From Atrina japonica (Eukaryota; Mollusca; Bivalvia; Pterioida; Pinnidae): 64,000 nt of DNA. The notes under the pieces were generated by a model that was given only the letters and a program-made list of their open reading frames with translations, was not told the origin of the DNA and searched no databases. The DNA lies in NCBI GenBank assembly GCA_030159075.1, contig BROG01000132.1, forward strand, positions 434,001-498,000, in the 5' to 3' direction. Positions 51,007-62,869 of the stretch are shown here, one piece after another; position 1 is the first letter of the stretch, and every line of letters begins with the position of its first letter. Made by a program: the position numbers and the translations under genes.

Positions 51007-51824
51007 TTTGGAATAACCAGAGGAATATATAGAATATAAAAACGTTCAAATCTGCCTTTAATAATTATAATGAATGATGTACATTAAAACTGGAATCATA
51101 CACTTTCAGGGATGGTGAGGGAAGTCATCTAACAACAATGGCTATAAAAATAATGATGGAAACTGAGTAGCGGGAATGATCTTAGATTAGAGAAAAAAAA
51201 TCAAACCTGGTCCTGAACTCATCAACCCCAGCAGTGACATTCAGACTCTTCTGAAACTGGAAACTAGGGGTGAACAAGTTAATACTGAATGTTAAGTTAT
51301 ACAATCCTGAAATCTGACACTGAATTTTACCATTCTTTGAAATGGATCAGTCCAAATGTGTCTACAGGGGTCAATGACGGTAACGGACACTATTTATGAT
51401 ATGGCGTCTGACAAATAGCACACTAGAATGGATGAGATGAAAATATGATAACGCGATATAGCGACACATGTAAAATAGAATATCTTATAAAACATACTTT
51501 TTCTAAGTTATTTTATTATGTACATAATTTATTTTGCTTGTCAAAGTAAATGATGATGCCTTAACAAGATAAAAACAGATATGCAAAGTAATCAATGATT
51601 ACGCTGGCAATGTAATCTGATTACCTGTATTCAATCGACACTAATCTGGCCTACATGAGTCACAATAAATTAAGAAAAAGAGGGTGGCGTAACCTCATTT
51701 GACAGAGATGAACTCATAATGCAGTTACCCAATAATTCCAATTACACCCTTGTGTACCATAAAAAGTATTAAATGGTTAAATGGTTAATATCATCTGCTG
51801 GGCCTACTTCTTTCTGAGATGTGT

Positions 51825-51827
<3 letters not shown>

Positions 51828-51905
<78 letters not shown>

Positions 51906-51960
51906 CGACAGTGAGTTCATACGACTCTTACAATAAGAGTATATATATATATATATATAT
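51828..51960. repeat. Two (AT)n tracts joined by a duplicated 40-bp spacer
   Basis: AT runs at 51828-51901 and 51941-51960. The flank gacagtgagttcatacgact plus cttacaataagag is repeated, diverged, after the second run (gacagagattttatacgatt, cttacaataaaag). Confidence 0.9.
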
Positions 51961-52073
51961 AAACAGACAGAGATTTTATACGATTCTTACAATAAAAGCT
52001 CTATCTTTCTTAATCCATTCACTACTAAAGACTGGTCTTATTCATTGATACACACAAGAGTCCAATGTTTCTT

Positions 52074-52088
52074 TCGGGGGGGGGGGGG
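52074..52088 (+). repeat. Poly-G tract
   Basis: A run of about 14 G. Confidence 0.9.
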
Positions 52089-52514
52089 TGAGTTAAAGGG
52101 CACATACACAAATATATACACATAGAAATATATGTATGCACCTTACGTCAGATGCACAGATATATATATATATATTTAGGATTTCTAAAACTAGCCATAA
52201 TTCAATAAAACAATACAGTACATTGTTTAGTTACTTGATATATTTTACCATGGATACATAGAAAAATATAAATTAAATTCACATTATATCCATCACAATA
52301 TAACCAGTTTAGTTATATAGGCAGGTTTCAGTTTGAATTTTTTAAAATGTATACATATAATTCGGCTAATGTAATGTAGATCTACCAATTCAAGAATCAT
52401 GAAGAAACAATTGAAACAATAAATTTAAAATCATAGACATTACAAGAATATTGATGAACAAATCATACTGTACATTGAATAATTCAAATATTTAAATTTG
52501 TCATGGAAAACAAT

Positions 52515-53379
52515 TACAGTGAAACCTCGCCACTTAAGAACACCTAACTGAATCAAAGTATTCAGATTACCAAGGTGACCTAGAGTTCTGATTACCGACT
52601 TGGCCTCGTGTTCTGATTACCCAGGTGGCTTGGAGTTCAGATTACCGAGGTGACCTAGTGTTCTGATTACCGAGGTGGCCTAGTGTTCTGATTACCCAGG
52701 TGGCTTGGAGTTCAGATTACCAAGGTGACCTAGAGTTCAGATTACCGAGGTGACCTAGAGTTCTGATTACCGAGGTGGCCTCGTGTTCTGATTACCGAGG
52801 TGGCTTGGAGTTCAGATTACCGAGGTGACCTAGAGTTCTGATTACCGAGGTGGCCTAGTGTTCTGATTACCGAGGTGGCTTGGAGTTCAGATTACCAAGG
52901 TGACCTAGAGTTCTGATTACCAAGGTGACCTAGTGTTCTAATTATCGAGGTGGAATAGTGTTCTGATTACCAAGATGGCCTAGTGTTCTGATTTCTGAGG
53001 TGGGATAGAGTTCTGATTACCCTGGTGGCCTAGTGTTTTGATTACCGAGGTGGCTTAGAGTTCTGATTACCTAGATGGCGTTGTGTTCTAATTATTTAAG
53101 TGTGATAGTGTTCTGATTACTGAGATGGCCTGTGTTCTAATTACCGATGTGGCTTAGTGTTCTGATTACTGGGGTAACCTTGTGCTCTGATTACCGAGGT
53201 GAGACAGTGTTCTGATTACTGAGGTGGCCTGGTGTTCTGATTACAAAGGTGACCTCTAAAGTGAAGGTCTGGACTTACAGAATGCTTATTAAAACATTTT
53301 ATAGGGAATGAATATGTAAGGTGTTAAAAGGTAGGTGGTATCCCTCAGAGAGGTTATCTATGGACGAGGTTTCACTGTA
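52515..53379. mobile_element. MITE with perfect 15-bp inverted ends, expanded by a minisatellite
   Basis: The left end TACAGTGAAACCTCG (52515-52529) is the exact reverse complement of the right end CGAGGTTTCACTGTA (53365-53379). TA lies at both outer edges. The interior is almost all a 25-bp array. A lone right end with the same 15 bp is at 59870-59884. Confidence 0.9.
52560..53255 (+). repeat. 25-bp minisatellite inside the MITE
   Basis: The unit reads gattaccgaggtggcctagt plus gttct. About 27 copies; variants such as ggcttggagttc alternate, and the right third is more diverged. Confidence 0.95.
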
Positions 53380-54039
53380 GATTATGCCTTGGTTACTAGC
53401 CAATCACCCTTCAAGTTACAGATACTACGTCACACTCTATCACACCTTTATAAGTTAATAAAATAATTATTAATTTACATTCTAATTGTTTCACTAATAT
53501 CACAGATCAAATTAACGACTGATATATTCAATCGTAACACATATTATAAAATTAACAAGTTCATGAAAGTTTAACTGCTACATTTAAATTCCAATATTTA
53601 ATTATTCAAAATTATTCATAGATAGTTAAACATTCAAACTATAAATATAATATAAGTACATATGGAAGTCTGTTCATCAAATCGTTTTATCTTTCAAACT
53701 GTCCTGAACATTTATAATAGTCTGCTATATGCATGTATATTCTGAATAATACACACACAAACACTTCTTCTACACCAGATCAACAAACATAACTCTTACT
53801 AGTATCTTATTGGTCACAATCTGCACCCGATTTACTGTGTATCCAATCACAGACAAATAAAGTGATCATCTGACCTTATGTGTGACCAATCATAAATAAA
53901 ATGAAAAATATATCTTGATACTACTGCATCTGTCCCAAATATGTCAAAGCAAGTATGATGCATACATTTCAGTATTACCAAGTAATATTCGTCTAAATCC
54001 ATGCTTTCTAGAAGTAAGCTTACACAAGACTAACACACT

Positions 54040-54335
54040 TATTTAATGGACCATTAACTGTTTATTTTTTTCTTCAAAAAATGTTTTTTCCTTTCTTAAC
54101 AAAGAGGATATATACACAGGCAATCAAATTCTGAAATCCCTATATATTTTGTAAAAATTGCTTGAGAAACCCAGGTTTGGTACACTTTTCAATTGAATAT
54201 GAATGCCATATTTGACCTTACATAATTTTCACAAAATATATAGGAATATATTAAGTTCTTATTTGTTATTGTAGTTAAAGTAGAAGAAATCGAAATAATG
54301 TATTTGGTAAACACAGCTAATGCCCCTTAAAAAAA
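54040..54335. mobile_element. Foldback repeat
   Basis: Left half (tatacacaggcaatcaaatt, cctatatattttgtaaaaat) and right half (aattttcacaaaatatatag, ttcttatttgttattgta) are inverted, and the right end is acacagctaatgcccctta. It lies close to the end of the desaturase gene. Confidence 0.75.
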
Positions 54336-54784
54336 CTTTTTACCACCCAAAAATGTTGGAATCTGAACAACAGAGTTAATGCCCCTATAACTTCCTTTAT
54401 TCCTGAGCTGACAGATCCGACCAAGTGTCATGGAAGCAATCTTAACTGTAACTTTGTGATGTTATCATCTTTAACTACCTATAACAGATCATAGAATGCA
54501 AGCGACCTGGCGAAATGTCAGGTCATAGTCAAGGTAAGTAATGAGACAATACAACACTTGAGTTTGCTTAACGCATTATAACTGAGATAAACTTACAAAC
54601 TTTTCACAATTATGCACTTTATACCTCTTTTTATATGAGTATTCATATACAAAAGGCTATAAATATATTTGGACGTTTAAGTCTTTTTCTTCAGATAATA
54701 CAGCATGCATCACAGTCTCTCATGGTTATATTAAGGTCCATATCATTCTTTGCAGACATTCAAACTACTGGTACTCACAACTGA
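54040..54784 (-). other. nvd: Probable desaturase 3' UTR with AATAAA
   Basis: Downstream of the desaturase stop, the first minus-strand AATAAA I found is at 54066-54061 (TTTATT on the plus strand). If used, the 3' UTR would contain the foldback repeat at 54040-54335. The true cleavage site is not determined. Confidence 0.35.
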
Positions 54785-54952
54785 CTACCAGTCTAAGCTA
54801 TCGTCCTGGAAATTTAATCGGGGACTATTTTTAGAATAGAACTGTGAATACCAGCGACGATGACGTGATATAAGGGAGTCTTCTTTTGACTTTACAAACA
54901 ATGGCTTGCCCTGGTACTTCTTGTTATTCCAAATCATAATGTCCCTCTCAAC
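54785..54952 (-). CDS. nvd: Cholesterol 7-desaturase last exon and stop
   Basis: The acceptor ttttgtag ends at 54953 and the TAG stop is at 54787-54785. The 55 residues start [20 protein letters not shown] and end [10 protein letters not shown]...DDSLDW. The V-E-R-D-x-x-I-W-N-x-K-x-Y motif and the R-R-W-Y-x-Q-F-Y close to the C-terminus are typical of the cholesterol 7-desaturase C-terminal helix. The gap from exon 4 is 3.3 kb, with no missing phase. Confidence 0.92.
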   Translation of the reverse strand, partial: VERDIMIWNNKKYQGKPLFVKSKEDSLISRHRRWYSQFYSKNSPRLNFQDDSLDW

Positions 54953-54999
54953 CTACAAAAAATGATATGTACATGTGTTAGAATCTTACATCAAAGCTA

Positions 55000-56380
55000 G
55001 TACAAGGAAGTATCCTTACTGTCTGTGCGACTCACTTCTGAAATCGGAAAATCTTCCACAATTCTTTTATTATATCACCTACGACATAAGATTCACCCCC
55101 TTCCAATTAAAAAAGTTTTCTGATAACTAAATACAGCACTCAGTCCTCAATTTTAAAAACTAAGCCTCCGATATCCCCAAAAATAGTTTTTTGGTAGGCT
55201 GTTTCCCATACTAAACACCCCAGAGTTGGTGCCATATTTAGGACGGTACATTTAAACAAGTTAAGAGGGGACTAGATAACAATTATTTTATAATTATTTA
55301 TTCATCACTCACTCTTCGTGTTTAAAAAAGTCATCAATCATTTTAAACATGATATATATGTATATAATTTAACTTTTTTCGTTATCTTAAGTTTTTTCAT
55401 TCAAGAAGCCTGCTGAGACTGCTTTTGCAATCGGTAGTACATAGTGCACCTTTTAAAATTGAACCGTCCGCAACTGACGTCATTGAGAACATACAGGAGT
55501 TCCTTCCACAGCAGACATCATTATTTTAACACTGCAAACGACAACCCCTACTATATTTTAATCATTTTCGCTTATTTATTTGAATAGATGATAATGAGCG
55601 ATCACATTTTAACTATTAGCAAAATTATTTCAGCCACTGATGCCTTCATTATATATCATGAGTTCGTTGAATTCGAAATATCCAAATTCAGCCGCGTCGA
55701 CAATAGTTTATTTATTTTGCGGAAACCATTTAATGTCTCTGCTCAACAATTAAAGTTGACCATGATGGCATTTTGACACTGTAACACAATGACTGGTATC
55801 TGTTTCACAGAGACATCATCATTTTAACCCAAATTCCCGAACAACCACGCCTAAAACGAGACTACAATTGACAAAGTAAATGCAAAAACTGAATTGGAAT
55901 GTGTAGTTCGAATCTGGCAATATGGAAATAATATCATACAATTATGGACCGCACTTCGGCGGATATTGGTTTTAGGTCAATATTACGCTATGTTCATCCA
56001 GTCAAAGGAAGAATTGAAAAGATATCTGATTATTCTTTTCTTCAAGTATTATTTCGAATAGACTGCATCATTTATTTTCTAAACTTCTCAAAAGTTAAGA
56101 TATTTTACAGTGGTTACTCTTAAACGGATTTTGGATGTACATAAGTTATTTTTAGCCGTGTATGATACCACTATTTGCTTCTACTCTGCATCTATTTTAA
56201 ATTTTAATTCGACTGAAGTCTTATGGACAAACACGATTATCTTGAGCATTCATATGGCCTCTTTTTTCGCGAAAATTTAACTTTGGTATTATGTTTACAA
56301 TACCAGTATATGCGATAGAGATATAAGTTATATCTACCATTAAATCAGTCATGCCTCCGTTGAAAAATAAACAAATTAAA
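55000..56380. other. Desaturase intron, nothing recognised
   Basis: A 62-codon plus frame at 55588-55776 has no known match and no support as a gene. No array. Confidence 0.5.
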
Positions 56381-56388
56381 AAAAAATG

Positions 56389-56510
56389 TAATCCCACCTC
56401 TAGACTTCTAGAGGTCCATGCTTATCTAATATTACCAGATTTGTATACTGTTCCCTGGACAACCAAAGATTTATACTTTGGTATCTGTGATTTTTATACA
56501 GTACAGCCAC
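56389..56510 (+). mobile_element. Dispersed repeat copy
   Basis: It shares ttaccagatttgtatactgt, ccctggac and aaagatttatactttggtat with 47690 and 49091, and an inverted cctctagacttctagagg at 56397-56414. Confidence 0.6.
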
Positions 56511-57167
56511 TAATCTCAGCCAATAATTCAACAACTACAAGTTAATGAATAAGTAATTCCAGACATCAGTTCCGAAAGTTCATCTGGAAAACTAGGTTAT
56601 TACGTGGTTTATATATTTATTTACTTAGTGATTGTTTACACTCGCTAATAAAACGTTCTTATCTCGCCAAGGCAACATGGGCTAAAAACACAAACAAACA
56701 AATTAGCTGGAAATCTGTGGTGGCCAATAAAGTACTGTTGTAATGTATAAAAATGTTTCCATTGTAAATTTAAAAGCCTGGTATTTAATTTCAATTCACT
56801 GTCCTTTGATCTGAATAATTTTTAATTGTCAGCTGAGTTTAAAAGGAAGTGCAAACGAACTCGCCAGAAATATATATTTTTCTGAATTACTCGTGAAATA
56901 CACAAGCTATGATTAATAAAAACATTGATAAATTTGTTTTTACGCTATTTCCTTTACAAGAGCCCGCTTAAAGATGGCTAGACGAAGTAAGTAGAAAATT
57001 ACACAATATGGACTATATACTCGTACTCATTATGATAGACCTTGTGCTTTCCCCCCAAAATTATATCTGTAATATAGGAAATGAATGTAATTGTAAAAAC
57101 ATTGATCTCTTGATCTATAATTAGAAATGGGTTTGTTTATTTACATTTATAATTGTATATTCCGCTA

Positions 57168-57430
57168 CATTCAACAATTTCCCAGTTAAATGACGGCAGT
57201 CACTACATTCAACAATTCCCCAGTTATATGGCGGCAGTCAGTCTTTTACGGTAGAGGAGAGAACCCGGTTAAAATGCCGCCGGAAAAGGAGAGACCTCCA
57301 GATTTCTGCAAGTAAACCTGCAAACTTTCTCACAAGATCAGCTCAGCTTCCAGGAGGACTGAAACGTGCGCTGTCTAGAGGAGAGAGACTTCATGGTTTA
57401 AAGTGTGAAGTTCTCTACTAGGCCAAAGGA
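57168..57430 (-). mobile_element. tRNA-derived SINE with duplicated tail
   Basis: The minus strand has the head (cttcatggtttaaagtgtga region), body (ctgcaaactttctcacaaga) and tail. The tail end (ttcaacaatt..cccagtta..atg..cggcagtca) is present twice, at about 57171 and 57208. Confidence 0.75.
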
Positions 57431-57442
57431 GCCCAAAATTAG

Positions 57443-57915
57443 TACAGTCGATTCCACTTATTTGCGCACCTGATAATTGGGAATTCCTGTTAATTGCATA
57501 AGAATTCAAAACACAAAACCATTTCCTATCTCTTACATGTTAAATAGTCTTTTTAATTACATAAATTAAACCAAGAATTCTTGTTAATTGCATAAAATAC
57601 CAAAATGGCGAGAAATGTACTCATTACGGTAAAAAGTTAAGTGTGGACATACTATGTTCATAAAAATGAGAACATACCAAACTAAGTTCTTTGAAAATTT
57701 TGCTTTTATGATAGCATTTTACCCTAATGCTTAATGAGATTCCATTACTAGTGTATCTAGGATGCTTATAATAGTGTTATAAACACAACAGAAAGGAATA
57801 ATTGAACATAAATCATTGTTCACTAAAATACTCTATTCCAGTTAATTGCATTTTCCTGATATCTGCAAAATTTTCTCCAACAATTTGTCTATGCAATTAA
57901 TAGAAATACACTTTA
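57443..57915. mobile_element. Diverged TA-flanked MITE
   Basis: The left end TACAGTCGATTCCACTTATT and the right end, reverse complement of TAAAGTGTATTTCTATTAAT, match at about 16 of 23 positions. Inside, phrases with gttaattgcata recur. It lies next to the SINE. Confidence 0.55.
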
Positions 57916-58243
57916 ATATAATCATTTTACGGTAAAGATGAAGAAATGCCAACGGATAATCGAAACTGCAAGTCCATTATAATACCACAAGTTAGATATA
58001 CATATAATCTCAACATGAAGAACAATTGCGAATCCCAAACGGGATTGGGTCAGGTGCCCGGAAGGAGTCAACATCCCCTGTTAGCATACCACACCCGTTG
58101 CAAATATTACAAGGAAACCTCTTGAATTCAGTGAAAAAGTCAAGTTCTGTGATAATGTTACTGTATATGCTTGTGCACCAGATACTATCTAACGTTCCTA
58201 AAAGGGAGTTTCATACTGTTTCACACGATCCCTTTACACGTAC

Positions 58244-58417
58244 CTGTAATGCTTCTCCTAAAAGAAAAAATTTGGCGATGACCATCGGCATATATCTGTC
58301 AACATAGATATTATGTACCATTTTTTGTACCACTGGCTCTGAAGGAGTCAAACTTTGTATATATACACCACGGCCAAACATTGTTTCAAAGGTGAGATAT
58401 ACAATTCCCGGGCCAAT
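58244..58417 (-). CDS. nvd: Cholesterol 7-desaturase exon 4 of window
   Basis: The acceptor attttccag ends at 58418 and the donor GTACGT starts at 58243. The 58 residues read IGPGIVYLTFETMFGRGVYI, SLTPSEPVVQKMVHNIYVDR and FFLLGEALQ. The Q-IGP-..V-L-F start and the hydrophobic strand followed by a tyrosine/arginine-rich segment fit the C-terminal half of the oxygenase domain of Neverland-like enzymes. Starts and ends in phase 0. Confidence 0.9.
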
Positions 58418-59175
58418 CTGGAAAATAAAAATAACAAATTTTCAATGACCATATTTCAAATCCTGTCTGCATTGTTCAGAATGCTGTGGAATAGGGTGTA
58501 AATATGTGTACGTGATTCAGTTCATAAGGTGGATAAAATATATAATATATGATTGGTAAGATATGGTTTTTATCAATTCTGAAGTATCTGCATTTTTATA
58601 TAGCATGGTTTCAAATACGATAATCTCCATTTGCATGGCAACAGCCAATCTAATCCAGTCTCGTCCCCATTAACAAACATGGTTGTCAAGGAAGACTGTT
58701 TAAGGTAGAGTAAAGCCTTTAATTTTTACTTTTCAGTAATAACTTAACTACATTTTCTTAACCAACAGAAAGAACCAATTGACCAATAATTTAATATTTA
58801 TATATATGGCTTTCATCAAACGTATGCAAAACCTTTTTCTTATTGCTCGCATTTTCATTGGTCATACAAGATTACTAACATGTGACCCCATACCTGTTTT
58901 CATTAGGTTGTCTACGTGACATAGAAAACAGGAGGAATGAGAGATCTGGTTTTAATTAGATTTGGTTTATCAAAATTTTATAAAGAACTTTCAAAGCATC
59001 TTTACTGGTTAACCTTTTATCACGAACATCATGCTTCTCAGCTGGGAATGCAATTTAAAAAAAAAAACCACACAATCTGTACTATTTTGTCAGTAAAAAG
59101 AAAAACTGCATGACTGAAACTAATAATCAACGAAATTTCAATAGGAAAAAACACTTATAAAACTTCTCAACATAC

Positions 59176-59415
59176 CTGCCGGGCAACAACATTCATGTTT
59201 ACAAGGCTGAGGCCCAAAATATTCATATTGTGAGTCAAACGTAATGTTCCAATATGTCCTTCCGGTTCAGGATTAGCCTCCCACTGTGCCTTCCATTCGT
59301 GGCATCCAAAAGACCAAAATTTATTCCACATGTAACGGAGATCTACACCCGAAGTGAGAAGTGGTGTGTGAACATTTAACAGATGTTGTACATCTGCGCC
59401 ATTTTCTGGCACTTC
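59176..59415 (-). CDS. nvd: Cholesterol 7-desaturase exon 3 of window (mononuclear iron site)
   Basis: The acceptor attacag ends at 59416 and the donor GTATGT starts at 59175. The 80 residues begin EVPENGADVQHLLNVH, which shows the D-x2-H-x4-H facial triad pattern (Asp and His of DVQHLLNVH) expected to bind the catalytic iron, plus the E-x-x-E-N-x-x-D lead-in seen in Neverland. It continues with WSFGCHEWKAQWEANPEPEG and ends in LSLVNMNVVARQ. Starts and ends in phase 0. This is the exon that best separates the call from generic Rieske proteins. Confidence 0.93.
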
Positions 59416-59869
59416 CTGTAATTTCAAAATAACAGCGTTATAAAAACTAAAACATGGACTGTTAGAACCATCCTTATTTTAAGGATGAAAAGAGGTTGAC
59501 ATATCTTGGATTGGCAATCTGCATGAGTAATGGTTTAAGGCTATTTTTATGATCACAAAGACAAATATATCTTGTAGAGGCAATCTGTATGAGGCAGGGT
59601 GTACAGCTACTTTTACGAAACACATCTTGTAGTGGCAGGACTATTTGTTTTCCCTTACAAGTAAATATAGGTTCTGTTGCAGTTGTCTGCATGAAGTAGG
59701 ACCCTCGCCTTATGGCTCCATCAGTAAGATAACACCTTGAATTAGTTTTCAGTCTCTTCAAGATATCCTTATTTATACATGTATTTAATAATTTTAGACT
59801 TTCACTTTTGGAACCACTGAGCTAAGATCCAGACAACTCCAGAGTAAGTCACATAGGTGGTGGTCATAT

Positions 59870-59884
59870 CGAGGTTTCACTGTA
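59870..59884. mobile_element. Lone MITE end
   Basis: CGAGGTTTCACTGTA is identical to the right end at 53365-53379. I found no left partner nearby, so it is a truncated copy. Confidence 0.6.
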
Positions 59885-60153
59885 AATAAAATCACAAAAG
59901 GGCCGAACAGGTCAAAGGTCACCTGACTCACGGGACTATCTACAGGACGTTTTAACTAAAGGTCTGGGAATAAATGTTACAATTTAAATAGACATGGTAG
60001 TGACAAATTCGAAGAGAATTGACGATTTTTGAGATAGAAAAGACATCAATTGGATGCTATTGGTCACGTGAGTAACTCATGACGTAATTTAGGTTCGTTA
60101 TCACGTCATAATAAACAAAGTCGATAATAGAATAAAATAATGGTTCTATTAAC

Positions 60154-60332
60154 CTCAATGTGGCTGTTTACAAAATGTTCCGTACGACCTCCGTATTTCC
60201 ACGTTTTGTTGTTTATTTGGTCAATATCCGGGATCTGCCACGTGGGTTCCTCACCCTCAGCGTTAAACCACAAGTAAATCCAGCCATTTTTCTCGCAAGA
60301 CGTGTACTTCTTTACCTTGGCTACATCGGGAA
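60154..60332 (-). CDS. nvd: Cholesterol 7-desaturase exon 2 of window
   Basis: The acceptor atttcag ends at 60333 and the donor GTTAAT starts at 60153. The leftover A plus TT gives Ile, then PDVAKVKKYTSCEKNGWIYL, WFNAEGEEPTWQIPDI and KYGGRTEHFVNSHIE. The phrase GWIYLWFNAEGEEPTW is the end of the Rieske domain in Neverland-like desaturases, and the R-T-E-H-F-V-N-S-H-I-E stretch leads into the catalytic domain. The 179 nt end in phase 0. Confidence 0.92.
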
Positions 60333-60469
60333 CTGAAATATGAATTAAAAAATAACAAATAAGTAAGCAACGTTATTTCAATATTTCGCTTTATAACCAT
60401 CATTGACAGATGAACACAATGGATTGGAGTATGTGTTTTTCCCAAAATTCGTAGACACAAGATATTTAG

Positions 60470-60668
60470 TGAATATTTCTTGAGAAACCAAGTTTGGCAA
60501 ATACCTTGCTATTTGCATATATGCATACGACACTAGAGCTCACGTTATTTTCACAAAGCATAGAATATAAGAACTGTTATGCCTTTGTATATCTCTTATT
60601 TGTTATTGTACATTTATCTAAATAGTACAAAACAGAAATATTTTGGGGAACACAGCTGCTAGTCCCCC
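60470..60668. mobile_element. Foldback-family repeat
   Basis: It shares tcttgagaaaccaagtttgg, attttcacaaa, tatctcttatttgttattgt and gaacacagctgctagtcccc with 54160-54335. It lies in the desaturase intron. Confidence 0.65.
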
Positions 60669-60669
60669 T

Positions 60670-62640
60670 TTATACTGTTGAGGGTGATAAGATTTTTTTA
60701 TCTCTCTCTCACAAACAAAATACATGCAATAAATTGAACAAACTGGGACATAATTACACTGCTGTTAAATTGTGAATTTTAAAGTCTAGGGTAGATCCAT
60801 CTTTCATAGTGGGTGGGTCCATTCAATAGACCTATGGGAGGGTAGTAACCTTATCCAATATCGTTCGTATAATAACCTTACTTTGCTAAAACAAATATCG
60901 TCTATAAAATTTAATTTGACCTATAGCCTAACAATGTAAATCATCTTGATCAAACCTTAATGTTTATTAACTAATGACTGGTCAATGATGTCCATTGCAG
61001 GTTTATGGTCAATGATCTTCGCAGCAGCGAACCATAACGGACAAACTGGTGTTTACAACATCTTCCATCAATAATAGAAGTAAAACTAAGGTATCGGTGT
61101 GTGTTTGCATTTGTGCATATGTTTTTGTACCGTGTATTTGTGTTGTGTTAGTGTATTTGTGTGCGTACGTGCGTTATGTAAGTACATGCGTGTGTCAACC
61201 TTGCTTGGTATAATATCCCAACCACCTTGACGTTATCTTTGACTGCCGCTAGAGATCATCAGTTGTTTATGTATCTAATCCCAGGTTACATTTGTTTAAA
61301 GAGACTTAAAAACCTTAATGTACGGAAACATGTGCTTAACCACCTGGTTTAAAATTGAGTTACAGCTAATAAATAAATTATTCTTTAAAGAACACACTAA
61401 TAACGCGTAATCAAAAGAAAAACTGCATAACATAAGTCGTCCTATGTCGGTGATGTTACGCTTTTCAGTCATCTACCGGTATTGGTGTTACTGTCAACCA
61501 TTCACTTAAAAATCGAGGGCAGGGGGCTTGTTCCATTATATTTCTTATTTACAATACAGCCAATTTTCACGTGATCTTTGTTCACTAACAGGCACTTACT
61601 TTGTTGAATATAACAACTTTAACATTTATATCTACTGTCATTGATAGCAACTCCCACAATTGAAAACAGGTAACCATCATATGACCGAAAATTTGTTGTG
61701 TGGGGTAAAATTATTAGTCAACCCACCAAGTATAATACTGACCTCTAGCCTAGTGTCCAGTGTTTGGTGAAGGAGCACTTCTTACCTATTTGCACCGTAT
61801 ATGAAAGTGTCCAACTAGGACTGAAACTCCAGCCCCATCCCAGCTTGTTAGGTAAATGCTTCTGGAACCACTGAACAAGACCCCTGATCCCTGTAAGGGG
61901 TGGGTGGTTCATTTTCTTTTATTTATTTTAATAAAAAAATGTATTTTTCCCATGGGATACTAAACAAATTCTTTATAAGGCCAAAGATTGTGACTTCTAA
62001 ATTTAAATTCCCTTTTCTCAAGAGAATGCTATACAGGAGAAAATAACTAGTGGCGAATTTCTTCGCTATATTCATGGTGATGAAACAGCGAATTTAAAAA
62101 ATCTTGAATAAGTTTGTAATAAAGTCATATATTGTACTATTGTTTTTATTCGCAGTGGGTTAAATTTCGCTATATTCCCGGTAAAAAACACCGCAAAATT
62201 AAATACCTGTGAATATAATACCCAATACTTATAAAGCATCAGGAAGACAATGATTACAATCAAAATTATAAAATTTATTTCCAGGCTAAATGCATTCATA
62301 TACATCCAGATTGTGTATACACGAATCACAAAATGTTTAGAAGTTTTACTTCAGATCCTTTTACGCTTCTGTGTTGGAAATAGTTCTGCGCGAAATTTAA
62401 TACCCGTGAATAAGTTCCTTTCAGAAAAACGCAAAATTTGATACCCGTGAAATTGAACAACTTTACAGTGTTTAGTATGTAATATATTATGGACTCTAAT
62501 AGTAGGATCTAATACTTTTTTCAAGCTAGCTCCGATCTGCGAGTAAAAAGACTGCAGGCGCTTTTTCTTTAAAATCGATATTTTCGTTTTAAATTTTTAA
62601 GAATAAATTTAATACTTGAATGAATAACAAAATATTCACT
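60670..62640. other. Desaturase intron, nothing recognised
   Basis: No exon. A GT-rich stretch is at 61095-61195. A TTCGC/GCGAA-rich piece at 62050-62450 has aatttaatacccgtgaat-like phrases repeated three times (62200, 62395, 62435) and may be a mobile-element remnant. Confidence 0.45.
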
Positions 62641-62659
62641 AAAGATGATTTTGACGTAC

Positions 62660-62848
62660 TTTTATCGGTATATGGAATTTTGGTACATTTTCCATCACTG
62701 CCTCTAAATTGCCAACCATGAAATGGACACTCGATGCAGTTACCAATGACCTTCCCGCCAATGGCCAGGTTAGCACCCATGTGAGGGCAGTAGGCGTCAA
62801 GAATGTTAACTTTTCCATCTTCACCGCGGAAAACAGCTAAATTTAACC
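62660..62848 (-). CDS. nvd: Cholesterol 7-desaturase exon 1 of window (Rieske centre)
   Basis: On the minus strand the acceptor ttccag ends at 62849 and the donor GTACGT starts at 62659. After the split first codon (xGG) the exon reads [19 protein letters not shown] and then a complete Rieske motif: C-P-H, 17 residues, C-P-F-H, within CPHMGAN...CIECPFHGW. These two Cys and two His ligate the 2Fe-2S cluster. The end IPYTDK and one leftover base join to the next exon. The strands and the CPFHGWQF loop match the Neverland/DAF-36 type as well as other Rieske oxygenases; the downstream exons narrow the call. Confidence 0.93.
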
Positions 62849-62869
62849 CTGGAATTAAAACAAAAGAAA

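Larger units (their letters stand above)
54785..62848 (-). other. nvd: Cholesterol 7-desaturase (Neverland-type) gene, 3' part (five exons, span)
   Basis: Five minus-strand exons of 189, 179, 240, 174 and 168 nt join in phase and end with a stop, giving about 315 residues of a Rieske non-haem iron oxygenase. In the known Neverland/DAF-36 family the enzyme introduces the C7-C8 double bond of cholesterol to give 7-dehydrocholesterol, using electrons passed from the Rieske cluster to a mononuclear iron; it is membrane-anchored at the ER. Family members are about 400-450 residues, so the N-terminal anchor and the start of the Rieske domain are missing on the right. All borders are GT..AG. Introns are about 2.3, 0.7, 0.8 and 3.3 kb. 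The gene runs towards METTL13. Confidence 0.9.
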
